Shown: positions 26,699 to 35,289 of the stretch, piece by piece
Position numbering within the stretch: the first letter of the stretch is position 1
Layout of the letters: every line of letters begins with the position of its first letter
Origin: Oenococcus oeni DSM 20252 = AWRIB129
GTDB lineage: Bacteria > Bacillota > Bacilli > Lactobacillales > Lactobacillaceae
Assembly: GCF_000372485.1 (NCBI RefSeq)
Contig: NZ_AQVA01000001.1
Span: 248,001-312,000, forward strand
Direction of reading: 5' to 3'
Length of the DNA stretch: 64,000 bases
The notes under the pieces: model-generated
What the model was told of the DNA's origin: nothing
Seen by the model: only the letters and a program-made list of their open reading frames with translations
Database searches by the model: none
Position numbers and translations under genes: made by a program

Positions 26699-27234
26699 TT
26701 AATTCTTGTTGCCATCTTGTATTTATATTTAGTCGATCTGGTCGGCAGCTTTAAGAGACTACGATTTTTTTTCATTCCCCAACGATCCAAAAGAGCGGCG
26801 ATTGCGACATGAACAGAAGCTTGAGCGTCGTTTTGCACATCTAGTTGGTAAAAAAGACCATCGGGAAATTCAACCGGGTTGACTTCCAGGAGTTTTTTTC
26901 GGCCGTGTCTAATGCGGTACTTTCCCGAAACTATTTCGCCGGTAATTACCCAATTTAAATAACGAACGAAAATCACATCGTTGAAACCGGCAAAGTTGAA
27001 ACCGATTGAACCAACGTATTTGTCCTGATAGAGCAGCTGAAAACGCGGCAATATTCCATAAGATACCTGTCTGATTCTCGATTGTTCTACACCTTGGGTA
27101 TCGTATACGTAAAGGACGTCGTTTTTGCTTCCGATTTTTCCGGAAATATTGAAAGCAATCGAAAAATCTTCGTTATAAGCTCGATTTTCTCGTTGATTTG
27201 TATTATGTTGTTGCATTAAAAAGTAGCGACTCAT
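26692..27234 (-). CDS. LURP-one/YxjI-like domain protein
   Basis: A 180-aa protein that resembles the YxjI (LURP-one-related) beta-barrel family of unknown function. Features seen are SIAFNISGKIGSKNDVLYVYD followed by IRQVSYGILPRFQLLYQDKY, with alternating strand patterns and no membrane segment. The family link is by pattern recognition and is moderate. A minus-strand TAAAAT box (27241-27246) ends 6 nt before the ATG, so it is probably leaderless. The box overlaps the TATAAT of the divergent ung gene. Confidence 0.55.
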   Translation of the reverse strand: MSRYFLMQQHNTNQRENRAYNEDFSIAFNISGKIGSKNDVLYVYDTQGVEQSRIRQVSYGILPRFQLLYQDKYVGSIGFNFAGFNDVIFVRYLNWVITGEIVSGKYRIRHGRKKLLEVNPVEFPDGLFYQLDVQNDAQASVHVAIAALLDRWGMKKNRSLLKLPTRSTKYKYKMATRINQ

Positions 27235-27236
27235 AC

Positions 27237-27246
27237 TATAATTTTA
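27237..27246. promoter_or_regulatory. overlapping divergent -10 boxes for ung and the YxjI-like gene
   Basis: TATAAT (27237-27242, plus strand) overlaps TAAAAT (27241-27246 read on the minus strand). Each ends 6-7 nt before its start codon. RNA polymerase could occupy only one promoter at a time, so the two genes may compete. Confidence 0.55.
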
Positions 27247-27249
27247 ACC

Positions 27250-27930
27250 GTGAAAGATTATTTGGTTAACTTAAAAAAGACTGATTGGTATCAACATCTA
27301 AAACCGGTTCTGGGTTTAGACTATTTAAATCAGATTAATGATTTTCTTAATAAGGCTTATACTGGACCGCTTCGGGTTTTTCCGCCGGAGGACAAGATTT
27401 TTTCGGCAATGCTTTATACGAGCCTGGTGAACACAAAAGTTGTGATTGTTGGTCAGGATCCATATCACGAATTAGGCCAGGCACAGGGTCTTAGTTTTAG
27501 TGTTCCAGACAATTTTCCTGCTCCAAGCAGCCTTCAAAATATTCATAAAGAGATTGCCAGCGATCTTGGAAAAACGCGTAACTCACATGATTTGATACCT
27601 TGGGCCAAACAGGGTGTTCTGCTTTTGAATTCTGTTTTGACAGTTGAAGAACATAAAGCAAATTCGCATGCCGGAATGATCTGGGAAAAATTTACCGATT
27701 CAGTCATTCAACTGGCGAGCGCCGAACCCCAGCCGAAGGTGTTTATTTTGTGGGGGAACTTTGCTCGGAGAAAAGCGGTTTTAATCAATCCAAAAAAGGA
27801 TCTGATAATTCAATCGGCTCATCCTTCGGGTTTTTCGGCAAATCGAGGCTTTTTTGGCAGCAAACCTTTCAGTCAGACGAACAGCTGGTTGCTTTCACAC
27901 GACCGAACAGCAATTGATTGGTTAAAATAA
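27250..27930 (+). CDS. ung: uracil-DNA glycosylase
   Basis: A 226-aa family 1 UDG that removes uracil from DNA in base-excision repair. The catalytic water-activating motif VGQDPYHELGQAQGLSFSVP is near residues 73-92. The substrate-intercalating block HPSGFSANRGFFGSKPFSQTN is near 195-215. The start is a GTG only 7 nt after a TATAAT box, with no ribosome-binding site. Confidence 0.95.
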   Translation: MKDYLVNLKKTDWYQHLKPVLGLDYLNQINDFLNKAYTGPLRVFPPEDKIFSAMLYTSLVNTKVVIVGQDPYHELGQAQGLSFSVPDNFPAPSSLQNIHKEIASDLGKTRNSHDLIPWAKQGVLLLNSVLTVEEHKANSHAGMIWEKFTDSVIQLASAEPQPKVFILWGNFARRKAVLINPKKDLIIQSAHPSGFSANRGFFGSKPFSQTNSWLLSHDRTAIDWLK

Positions 27931-27951
27931 GGTGTAAATGAAAACCCTTTC

Positions 27952-27957
27952 TATAAT
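27952..27957 (+). promoter_or_regulatory. -10 box for pta
   Basis: TATAAT lies 18 nt before the pta start, with a GGAGG ribosome-binding site between, so this gene has a conventional leader. Confidence 0.6.
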
Positions 27958-27975
27958 AACGGGGTTGGAGGAAAA

Positions 27976-28965
27976 ATGACAAATTTATTTACTGAGTTGG
28001 CTGATAAAATTAAGGAAAAAAAACTGAGACTCGTTTTTCCGGAAGGCGATGATTCAAGAGTCCAGGGGGCGGCCATCCGTTTAAAAAAAGATGGTTTACT
28101 AACGCCGATATTATTGGGAGATCAGGCAGCGGTCGAAAAGACAGCTGCAGATAATCATTTCGACCTGAGTGGCATCAAGCTTATCGATCCGCTTAAATTC
28201 GATGAGAAGCAGTTCAATCAATTGATCGATAAACTGGTTACCCGACGAAAAGGGAAAACTGACCCGCAAACGGCAGCTATGTGGCTGCAGGAAGTAAATT
28301 ATTTCGGTACCATGCTTGTTTATACCGGCAAGGCCGACGCAATGGTTTCCGGTGCTGTTCATCCAACCGGCGATACGGTTCGTCCCGCTTTGCAGATTAT
28401 CAAGACAGCTCCTGGTGTCAGTCGTATTTCCGGTGCTTTTATTATGCAAAAAAATGATGAACGCTATCTGTTTGCCGATTCGGCAATTAATATCGAACTT
28501 GATGCACAAACCATGGCTGAGATTGCCGTTCAATCAGCCCATACGGCTAAAATATTTGGAATCGATCCAAAAGTTGCCATGCTGAGTTTTTCAACCAAAG
28601 GATCGGCAAAACATGCATTGGTCGATAAAGTTGCTCAGGCAACTAAGCTGGCGCAGGAGATGGCACCGGATTTAGCTGATAATATTGATGGTGAATTACA
28701 ATTCGATGCAGCTTTTGTCGAATCGGTTGCCAAATTAAAAGCTCCGGGATCAAAAGTGGCCGGTCATGCGAACGTTTTCATTTTTCCAAGTTTGGAAGCA
28801 GGAAATATTGGTTATAAAATTGCCCAACGCTTGGGTGGATACGAAGCAATTGGTCCTATTTTGCAAGGATTGGCAGCACCTGTTTCCGATCTGTCGCGTG
28901 GAGCAAGTCAAGAAGACGTATATAAAGTTGCAATTATTACTGCTGCTCAGGCTTTAAAAAATTAG
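27976..28965 (+). CDS. pta: phosphate acetyltransferase
   Basis: A 329-aa phosphotransacetylase that interconverts acetyl-CoA and acetyl phosphate. In heterofermenters it takes acetyl phosphate from phosphoketolase toward ethanol. Recognisable blocks are LVFPEGDDSRVQGAA, MVSGAVHPTGDTVRPALQ, MLSFSTKGSAKH and GHANVFIFPSLEAGNIGYK. A GGAGG ribosome-binding site precedes the ATG. The stop overlaps the stop of the converging VOC-like gene. Confidence 0.95.
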   Translation: MTNLFTELADKIKEKKLRLVFPEGDDSRVQGAAIRLKKDGLLTPILLGDQAAVEKTAADNHFDLSGIKLIDPLKFDEKQFNQLIDKLVTRRKGKTDPQTAAMWLQEVNYFGTMLVYTGKADAMVSGAVHPTGDTVRPALQIIKTAPGVSRISGAFIMQKNDERYLFADSAINIELDAQTMAEIAVQSAHTAKIFGIDPKVAMLSFSTKGSAKHALVDKVAQATKLAQEMAPDLADNIDGELQFDAAFVESVAKLKAPGSKVAGHANVFIFPSLEAGNIGYKIAQRLGGYEAIGPILQGLAAPVSDLSRGASQEDVYKVAIITAAQALKN

Positions 28966-29297
28966 TTATCTTCGTTTCCTTCGATAATAACCGTATTGCC
29001 TTCCGAATCATGGATTCTCAGGGCAATTTTTTTATTAAAACGATGTTCTGGTTCGGCTATTTCAGTTAAAAAATTGTTGGCTAAATGTTCACGGATTTCA
29101 TGAAGATGATCGCGTACCAGCAATTCCAGCTCGATTCTTTTCGAACTCTTGATAAATTTTATTGGCTGGCCGTCGACAATTAATGTTGTTTGGTCCTTTG
29201 GATTACGAAGGAATTCGAAAACATCCCGGTAAAAGCGATAAGCACGTTTTGTATCATCGGCCGGAATTATTTTTGGACGCATTTTACGAGGTTTCAT
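28962..29297 (-). CDS. glyoxalase/VOC-like small protein
   Basis: A 111-aa protein resembling one half of a vicinal-oxygen-chelate fold: DDTKRAYRFYRDVFEFL is the typical first helix and the C-terminus IALRIHDSEGNTVIIEG the last strands. Metal-binding His residues expected in glyoxalases are not obvious, so enzymatic function is doubtful. An extended -10 box (TGT-TAGAAT, minus strand, 29308-29313) ends 10 nt before the ATG without a ribosome-binding site. Confidence 0.55.
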   Translation of the reverse strand: MKPRKMRPKIIPADDTKRAYRFYRDVFEFLRNPKDQTTLIVDGQPIKFIKSSKRIELELLVRDHLHEIREHLANNFLTEIAEPEHRFNKKIALRIHDSEGNTVIIEGNEDN

Positions 29298-29307
29298 TTC
29301 AGCAAAT

Positions 29308-29325
29308 ATTCTAACATGCTAGACT
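29308..29325. promoter_or_regulatory. divergent extended -10 boxes for the VOC-like and ABC-F genes
   Basis: Minus-strand TAGAAT (29308-29313) and plus-strand TGC-TAGACT (29320-29325) face apart. They end 10 and 7 nt before their start codons, so both transcripts should be leaderless. Confidence 0.5.
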
Positions 29326-29332
29326 GTTTCTG

Positions 29333-30904
29333 ATGGCTTTATTAGATGTGACTGGGTTAACGATGGCCTATGCCGATAAAAAATTGTATACGGATGCCGG
29401 TTTTACACTGGAACGAGGAGAACATTTAGGGATTGTTGGCCAAAACGGTGCCGGTAAATCGACACTGATTAAAATTCTGACCGGGAAAGTTTTACCAATC
29501 GCCGGTCGGGTTGAGTGGAAGAAAAAAATTCAGATTGGTTATTTGGATCAGTACGCCGATATACCGTCGGGAATGAGTCTGATCGATTTTTTGCATACCG
29601 CTTATAGCGATCTTTACGACAAAGAAAAGAAGATGACCGATTTATACTCGAAGTACGCCGAGCTTGTCGATGACAAGTTGTTGGAACGGGCAACCCGTTT
29701 TCAAAACGAATTGGATGCAGCCGATTTTTATTCGATTGACAACAATGTCGAGCAAGTTATCACCGGATTGGGTTTGGATTCGATCGGCCGCGACCATATT
29801 ATTTCCGAGATGTCGGGTGGCCAGCGGGCGAAGATTATTTTGGCAAAGCTGCTTTTAGAGGGCAATGACGTTATTATTCTTGACGAACCGACCAATTATC
29901 TCGACGTTTCCCACATTAAATGGTTGGAAGGATACTTGCAAAATTACGATGGAGCTGCTTTGATCATCAGTCACGATTTTGATTTTCTAAATAATGTTGC
30001 CAATGTCATTTTGGATGTATCCTTTAATACTTTGACAAAATACCGTGGTAATTTCGACCAAGCGATGCGGCAGAAAACGGAAAAAACCGAGCAGCAATTG
30101 CGGGCCTATAACAAGCAGCAGGAAGTTATCAAAAAAACAAAGACTTTTATCCAAAAGAACAAAGCACGAGCCTCGACAACCGGACGAGCCAAGTCGAGGG
30201 AGAAAATGCTGGCTCATATGGATATTATCGAGCCGCCACAAACAAATCCGAAGGCTACTTTTAAATTTCCTTATATCGAATCGCAGTCAACCGATGCTTT
30301 GAAAGCGGAACGCTTAGTCGTTGGTTACGATCCTAAAAAACCCGTCTTGAATCCGATTACTTTCAGCATGTCTTCGGGCGATAAAATCGTCTTTACGGGT
30401 TTTAATGGTGCTGGTAAATCGACTTTGATTAAAACTCTGCTTGGCATTCTGCCGGCTATTTCCGGTAAATCGAAATTTTCGCCATCGGCAAAGACAAATT
30501 ACTTTGACCAGGATCTGATTTGGGATGATGATAAAAAGACTCCTTTACAAATTATGCAGGCGGCCTATCCTTTGGAAGAACAAAAACAATTGCGTCAAAG
30601 GCTTGGCGCGGCCGGGATTAATGCCGACAATGCGACTAAACAAATGTGTTTATTGTCTGGAGGGGAACAAACGAAAGTTAAATTAGCCTTAATGGAACTA
30701 ACACCGTCGAATTTTTTGATTTTAGACGAGCCGACCAATCATTTGGATGAAGCAACCAAAAATTCTTTGAAAAAGGCGATTCAAAAATTTGACGGAAGTT
30801 TGATTCTTGTCACTCACGAACGGAGTTTTTATGAAGGCTGGATTGATAAGGTTATTGATATCGCCTCTATGTCGAATATGCAGCCCGGAGAAGTTGAAGA
30901 ATAA
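29333..30904 (+). CDS. ABC-F family ATPase (ribosome-associated)
   Basis: A 523-aa protein with two ABC ATPase domains and no membrane segment, the ABC-F layout. Walker A motifs are GQNGAGKST (near residue 37) and GFNGAGKST (near 360). Signature and Walker B regions read MSGGQRAKIILAK, ILDEPTNYLD, LSGGEQTKVKLAL and ILDEPTNHLD. The interdomain linker (about 240-290) is strongly basic and helical, as in proteins that act in the ribosomal E site. No antibiotic-resistance specificity can be read. It is closest in style to YkpA-like housekeeping members. Confidence 0.88.
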   Translation: MALLDVTGLTMAYADKKLYTDAGFTLERGEHLGIVGQNGAGKSTLIKILTGKVLPIAGRVEWKKKIQIGYLDQYADIPSGMSLIDFLHTAYSDLYDKEKKMTDLYSKYAELVDDKLLERATRFQNELDAADFYSIDNNVEQVITGLGLDSIGRDHIISEMSGGQRAKIILAKLLLEGNDVIILDEPTNYLDVSHIKWLEGYLQNYDGAALIISHDFDFLNNVANVILDVSFNTLTKYRGNFDQAMRQKTEKTEQQLRAYNKQQEVIKKTKTFIQKNKARASTTGRAKSREKMLAHMDIIEPPQTNPKATFKFPYIESQSTDALKAERLVVGYDPKKPVLNPITFSMSSGDKIVFTGFNGAGKSTLIKTLLGILPAISGKSKFSPSAKTNYFDQDLIWDDDKKTPLQIMQAAYPLEEQKQLRQRLGAAGINADNATKQMCLLSGGEQTKVKLALMELTPSNFLILDEPTNHLDEATKNSLKKAIQKFDGSLILVTHERSFYEGWIDKVIDIASMSNMQPGEVEE

Positions 30905-30935
30905 TTCCCGAATATTTTTGGGAATTATTTTATTT
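30901..30935 (+). terminator. Rho-independent terminator after the ABC-F gene
   Basis: A 9-bp stem ATAATTCCC / GGGAATTAT with a 10-nt loop, then TTTATTTT. The stem overlaps the stop codon region. Confidence 0.8.
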
Positions 30936-30960
30936 TAAACTTGAAAAAGTTAATTCAGTT

Positions 30961-30966
30961 TATAAT
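30961..30966 (+). promoter_or_regulatory. -10 box for the guanylate kinase-like gene
   Basis: TATAAT ends 11 nt before the ATG at 30978 with no ribosome-binding site. The predicted leader is about 4-5 nt. Confidence 0.5.
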
Positions 30967-30977
30967 ATTTAATCAAT

Positions 30978-31562
30978 ATGGAAAACGAAAATCGCGTAAT
31001 CGTAATCACTGGGGCTTCCGGAGCTGGTAAGACATCAGTTGCTCGTTATCTTCGTGCTAAATACAGTGTTCCGCGGGTGATCACTCATACAACCCGCGAG
31101 CCAAGAGAAGGTGAAATCGACGGTGTCGACTATTACTTTGAAACCGAAGATTCATGGGGCAAGAATCACTTTATTGAACAGGTTAATTATTCTGGTTACA
31201 AGTATGGTTCCTCTTATGAAGGACTCGAACGGGCCTGGGCCAAGTCGAAACGATCGAATCATCCGGGTGTTATAAGCCTGGTTGTTGATACGATTGGGGC
31301 AATCACATACAAGGAAACCTTAAAAGACCAAGCGATTATCTGGTTTGTAACAGTTAGTGATGTCGCTGGTTTGAGAAATCGTTTGATTGCGCGTGGAGAT
31401 AATCCAAAACGTGTCGTCGAACGAACTAGTTCCAACGACTTCGAGCGCGATATGCATCTTCCTGAAAAACTTAAAAATCGAGCAACAGTCATTATTAACG
31501 ATAATTGGCAATTGACTCAAGAAGGGGCCGATAAATTTATTAATAAACTATTTTACATGTAG
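30978..31562 (+). CDS. guanylate kinase-like protein
   Basis: A 194-aa P-loop kinase of the guanylate kinase family. The nucleotide loop ITGASGAGKTSVAR is at residues 10-23 and TTREPREGEIDGVDYYF is the GMP-binding block. Sequence after about residue 100 departs from housekeeping Gmk, notably the short lid and the C-terminus NRATVIINDNWQLTQEGADKF. It may therefore be a second guanylate kinase-like paralogue and not the essential enzyme. It stands alone between a terminator and its own short-leader promoter. Confidence 0.75.
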   Translation: MENENRVIVITGASGAGKTSVARYLRAKYSVPRVITHTTREPREGEIDGVDYYFETEDSWGKNHFIEQVNYSGYKYGSSYEGLERAWAKSKRSNHPGVISLVVDTIGAITYKETLKDQAIIWFVTVSDVAGLRNRLIARGDNPKRVVERTSSNDFERDMHLPEKLKNRATVIINDNWQLTQEGADKFINKLFYM

Positions 31563-31650
31563 TTTTTAAAGAGCTTGAAACAAGGCTTGTTTTTGCTTTT
31601 TGAAATAAATAGTTAACTTTAATTTTATTTTTAGAGATAATAATATAAGC

Positions 31651-32556
31651 ATGAAAAATAAAGACCACATTTTCAAGTATTTTTTAATTGGGCTGTTGAG
31701 TGCCATCATCGGAGCGACGGTTGTTTTGGGTTGTTTTTATCTGTTTTATTTGGCACCGGCACAAAATAAAGCGGCGAAGAGCTCGTCAATTGCAGCCGGC
31801 ATGACGAAAGTTGTCAATCTGACCGGGACTTCAAGCTCTCAAGCCACCAAAGCTTACAACAAAGTTAAGAATGCGGTTGTAACGGTAGAGAATTATCAGA
31901 AACCGTCTACCGAGGCCAGCGACTATTTTTTTGAATGGTTCGGCAGCCAGTCCGGTGGTAGCAGCAGTAGCAGCAGTTCTTCGACAGAGGATCAATTGGC
32001 GGCCGAAGGGACCGGATTGATTTACGAAACAGACGGGAACTATTCTTATATTGTTACGAATAATCACGTGATTAAAGGGGCTAACGAAATTGAAATAATT
32101 ATGGCCAATGGTACTAAGGTCAAAGCAAAATTAATTGGGAAAAATGCGACTAAAGATATTGCTGTTTTAAGGATCAGTTCGGCAAGCGTCACGACAACGG
32201 GAACTTTTGTTAATTCCAGCAAAGTTCAGGCTGGTCAGCAGGTACTGGCAATCGGTTCTCCTTTGGGATCGGATTATGCCAGCTCATTAACTTCCGGAAT
32301 TGTTTCGGCAACCAATCGGCAAATCGATGACAGCCCAATCAAATTGTCGGCTATTCAAACCGATGTTGCACTAAATCCCGGTAATTCGGGTGGCCCTTTG
32401 ATTAACATGGCTGGTGAAGTTATCGGCATAAATTCGATGAAAATCAGTTCGACTGAGGACGGCAGCGAGGACGTCGAAGGAATGAGTTTTTCAATTCCTT
32501 CCAATACAGTGGTTGCAACGATTAAATCAATCATTAGTTCGGCTTCCGGGAATTAA
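31651..32556 (+). CDS. htrA: HtrA-type serine protease lacking a PDZ domain
   Basis: A 301-aa membrane-anchored trypsin-like protease for surface protein quality control. One N-terminal transmembrane helix (about residues 10-32), a Ser/Gly-rich linker (GGSSSSSSSS) and the protease domain with His139 (TNNHVI), Asp169 (KDIAVL) and Ser246 (GNSGGP) are visible. The protein ends soon after MSFSIPSNTVV, where family members continue into a PDZ domain of about 100 residues. The sequence after the stop shows no PDZ remnant. The -10-like sequences sit 4-9 nt before the ATG, suggesting a very short leader. Confidence 0.85.
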   Translation: MKNKDHIFKYFLIGLLSAIIGATVVLGCFYLFYLAPAQNKAAKSSSIAAGMTKVVNLTGTSSSQATKAYNKVKNAVVTVENYQKPSTEASDYFFEWFGSQSGGSSSSSSSSTEDQLAAEGTGLIYETDGNYSYIVTNNHVIKGANEIEIIMANGTKVKAKLIGKNATKDIAVLRISSASVTTTGTFVNSSKVQAGQQVLAIGSPLGSDYASSLTSGIVSATNRQIDDSPIKLSAIQTDVALNPGNSGGPLINMAGEVIGINSMKISSTEDGSEDVEGMSFSIPSNTVVATIKSIISSASGN

Positions 32557-32860
32557 GGGAAGTTTTTAAGAAATATATAAGATGGTTTAAACAGAAAAGT
32601 GCTTTTCAAATCAAATTCTTTTTTACAAAATTTCAATTAACGGAATAAAAAAAATCATTTAAAGCTTCGGTGAAGGCTGCTATAAAGGCTGTTATACCGG
32701 GCTTTTAATTTATTTATGTAATCTTTTTGTAACAATGTAAAATAACCTTAAAAAAGTATTAATTATGCTGTCAAGAAAGCCCCCTATTGTAGAAACCGTG
32801 CTTTAGAAATCCTTATAGATTTTTAAAAAATCGGATACTTTGCACGTTGGAGAATTATTA
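32557..32860 (+). other. 304-bp intergenic region before the LysM gene
   Basis: AT-rich, with no ORF. It contains a tandem pair of 12-bp units (AAGGCTGCTATA at 32673-32684 and AAGGCTGTTATA at 32685-32696) and a TAAAAT box near 32740. A leader of about 100 nt with a GGAG ribosome-binding site runs up to the LysM-CHAP gene. The repeat function is unknown. Confidence 0.5.
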
Positions 32861-33973
32861 ATGACTACAAAAACTGTTAAAAATGCGCTTCTTATTTCTA
32901 CCGGTGCCGCTGCCGCTCTTGCGGTAGGTGCCGTTTCTGCAAATGCTGATACTGTTACCGTTAAGCAGGGTGACAGTGTCTGGGCCTTAGCTAAAGAGTA
33001 CGATACGAGTGTTAGTGCGATCGCTAAGGCAAATAAATTATCAAATCCCGCTTTGATTTTAAGTGGTTCCAGCTTGAACATTCCTTCAAGTTCGTCTGCT
33101 GCTACAACTACTAGTGAGACAGCTTCTTCGGCTTCTACAACAGCTGCTACGAGTATTTCTGCTGAGAATGCTGATGGAACTGTTACGATTGCTTCCGGCG
33201 ATACCCTTTACGGAATTGCCGAACGCTATGGTGTTTCTGTTTCAACTTTGATTGCCAATAACGATGGATCTACTTTTATCGTTGCTGGTCAGAAACTTTC
33301 TTTGAAAGCCACTACGACAACTAGTGCCGCTACAACCACAAGCAGTGCTGCAGCAACGACTGCTAGTCCTGCTGTCGCAACGACTACCTCATCGGCTGCT
33401 GTATCTTCAGCTGCTTCTTCTGTAGCTTCTAGCCAAGCACCTGTAGCGAGTTCTGCTACGAGTTCCGTAGCTACTAGCGCGCCAGCTTCGACTGCTTCTT
33501 CTGTAGCTTCAAGTTCTTATACTTCTCAAGCTTCAAGCAGTGCTACTTCATATTCGACTCGTCGCACATATCCAACTACATCGACATCTTCGAGTTCAAG
33601 TACCACTAGCAATAGCGGAGTTTCTTCCAATTATGCAACAACCTCTTCCAGTACTAACACATATACTTATGGCCAATGCACTTGGTATGTTAAGAATATG
33701 CTTTCATGGGTTCCAAATGGCCTAGGGAATGCTTATCAGTGGGCTTCTGCAGCTGCAGCCGAAGGTTATACTGTCAATAACACTCCAACTGTTGGTTCAG
33801 TTGTTGTTTTCCAAGCTGGTCAGGCATATGCCGGTAGCCTGGGTCACGTTGCTGTTGTTACTGCTGTTTATGGCGACGGATCTATCCGTATTTCTGAAGG
33901 GAACTACGCCGGTCTTGCAACAAACACTCGAACTGTTACATCTGCTTCAAGTTATCAATATATCCACGCGTAA
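32861..33973 (+). CDS. secreted LysM-CHAP cell-wall hydrolase
   Basis: About 370 aa, from the ATG at 32861 (GGAG upstream). An in-frame TTG at 32840 was rejected because it would put the ribosome-binding site inside the gene. A signal peptide ends near VSANADT. Two LysM peptidoglycan-binding modules follow (VTVKQGDSVWALAKEYDTS and TIASGDTLYGIAERYGVS), then a linker of about 120 residues made almost only of Ser, Thr and Ala. The CHAP amidase/endopeptidase domain contains the catalytic Cys in YGQCTWYV and the His in LGHVAVV. It resembles secreted autolysins of lactic acid bacteria. Confidence 0.9.
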   Translation: MTTKTVKNALLISTGAAAALAVGAVSANADTVTVKQGDSVWALAKEYDTSVSAIAKANKLSNPALILSGSSLNIPSSSSAATTTSETASSASTTAATSISAENADGTVTIASGDTLYGIAERYGVSVSTLIANNDGSTFIVAGQKLSLKATTTTSAATTTSSAAATTASPAVATTTSSAAVSSAASSVASSQAPVASSATSSVATSAPASTASSVASSSYTSQASSSATSYSTRRTYPTTSTSSSSSTTSNSGVSSNYATTSSSTNTYTYGQCTWYVKNMLSWVPNGLGNAYQWASAAAAEGYTVNNTPTVGSVVVFQAGQAYAGSLGHVAVVTAVYGDGSIRISEGNYAGLATNTRTVTSASSYQYIHA

Positions 33974-34001
33974 TAAATTAAATAAATTAGTTTTGGAAAT
34001 T

Positions 34002-34022
34002 AAGACTCCGGTCTTTTTTTTT
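34002..34022 (+). terminator. terminator after the LysM-CHAP gene
   Basis: AAGAC-TCCG-GTCTT hairpin followed by a run of T. The stem is short but the T tract is long. Confidence 0.75.
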
Positions 34023-34038
34023 ACGGTAAATTAGAGAT

Positions 34039-35286
34039 ATGCAATTTCGTAATTATTTTACAAATGAAAATAAATGGCTGTTTTCTCCAAATACTTCTAT
34101 TGGCGAGGTTAGTCAGTTTTTTCCAGACATGAGAACATTTCAGTTTCAGGGCCGTTTTATTTCCGATGAATTGATTGATACGATCAGAGCACGCGAAAAA
34201 CATTTTTCAACCGTTGAATCAGCTTTGGATGAGCTGACAAAACTGCTTTCAAAAAAAATGTTGGATGAAAAAAAATGGCGTCATAGTCGGGACCAGTATG
34301 CTGACAACAAGGCGCTTTTTGCTCTGAATATTGGTATTATTCCTTTTGAGAATGAGGACGGCAGTCGAGGTAGGAATTTAAGTTATACTTTCCAGATTTT
34401 TCGTAATCAGTCAATCATTGATTTGGTTAAACACGGTAAATGGCTTGATGATCAAGTGAGCGGTTTTGAGGAGATTAATTATTACTTTTCTCGAACCGAC
34501 GACCTTCTTAATTTTCGTAATCTACAAACCGGTTTAGCTGGAAAGCCGTCCGATGTTTTTAAATTGGCTCAACCTTATATCGATGAGTTAAATAATCAGG
34601 AATTGATTATCAGAAAAATAGAGGCAGAAAAATCACCGAGTTTTTTGGCGGTTAGCTTGACGACTGACTTTGACAATTGGGAAAAGTCTGGCGCCGCTCA
34701 ACTGGATAAAGTAAATGGATTTGATGTGCAGTCAAAAATTAGTGGTTTGTTTAATCACGTTTCCAATCAGACGCTGGCAACCCTTAAACACAAGGCCGAT
34801 ATCTTTAAAAATCTTCAACAGATCAAAAAAGACGATGCAAGATCCAGTTCTGATCAGTATCATTCTGTTCGTAAAGCACAAATAAAATTACCTAATAAAT
34901 ATATGACCAATCAACCAATCTCGGTCAAACGTACTATTTCTAATGCTTTATCTTTGATTGGAAAACCCTTTGTTTGGGGTGGCGATGATGAAAGAGGATT
35001 TGATATACCGGGATTTATCGAGTATTTACGGGCAATTTCCGGTCTGACAGCAATTGGTGATAAAGTTTATATTCAGGCTGCCAAATTGCGACAGGCCGGC
35101 AAATTAAAGGCGCGTATTTCACAAGCTTTGCCGGGAGACCTACTTTTTTGGGGCCAAAGAGGGGCTGAATTCCAGGTCGCCATGTATATTGGCGGTGGTC
35201 AATACATCGGTTTAAAGGGACCTGACAGTAAAGTTGCGATTCAGCCAATTTCTGGTTCCCCGGTTGCTTACGAGGCTATTTTTTAA
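34039..35286 (+). CDS. NlpC/P60-fold protein with lost catalytic residues
   Basis: A 415-aa protein. The last 120 residues match NlpC/P60: SLIGKPFVWGGDDERGF, then the place of FDCSGF reads FDIPGF (residues 321-326, Ile323 for the catalytic Cys), and the strand that normally begins with His reads FQVAMYIGGGQYI (Gln379). PGDLLFWG is conserved. The fold is therefore kept while the nucleophile and base are gone. The N-terminal 290 residues are unfamiliar. No signal peptide is visible, so it is probably cytoplasmic. It lies 3 bases before the dus gene. Confidence 0.65.
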   Translation: MQFRNYFTNENKWLFSPNTSIGEVSQFFPDMRTFQFQGRFISDELIDTIRAREKHFSTVESALDELTKLLSKKMLDEKKWRHSRDQYADNKALFALNIGIIPFENEDGSRGRNLSYTFQIFRNQSIIDLVKHGKWLDDQVSGFEEINYYFSRTDDLLNFRNLQTGLAGKPSDVFKLAQPYIDELNNQELIIRKIEAEKSPSFLAVSLTTDFDNWEKSGAAQLDKVNGFDVQSKISGLFNHVSNQTLATLKHKADIFKNLQQIKKDDARSSSDQYHSVRKAQIKLPNKYMTNQPISVKRTISNALSLIGKPFVWGGDDERGFDIPGFIEYLRAISGLTAIGDKVYIQAAKLRQAGKLKARISQALPGDLLFWGQRGAEFQVAMYIGGGQYIGLKGPDSKVAIQPISGSPVAYEAIF

Positions 35287-35289
35287 TCT

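Noticed and set aside
28111-28533. 140-codon frame antisense to pta
   Set aside because: Fully inside pta and explained by its codon pattern.
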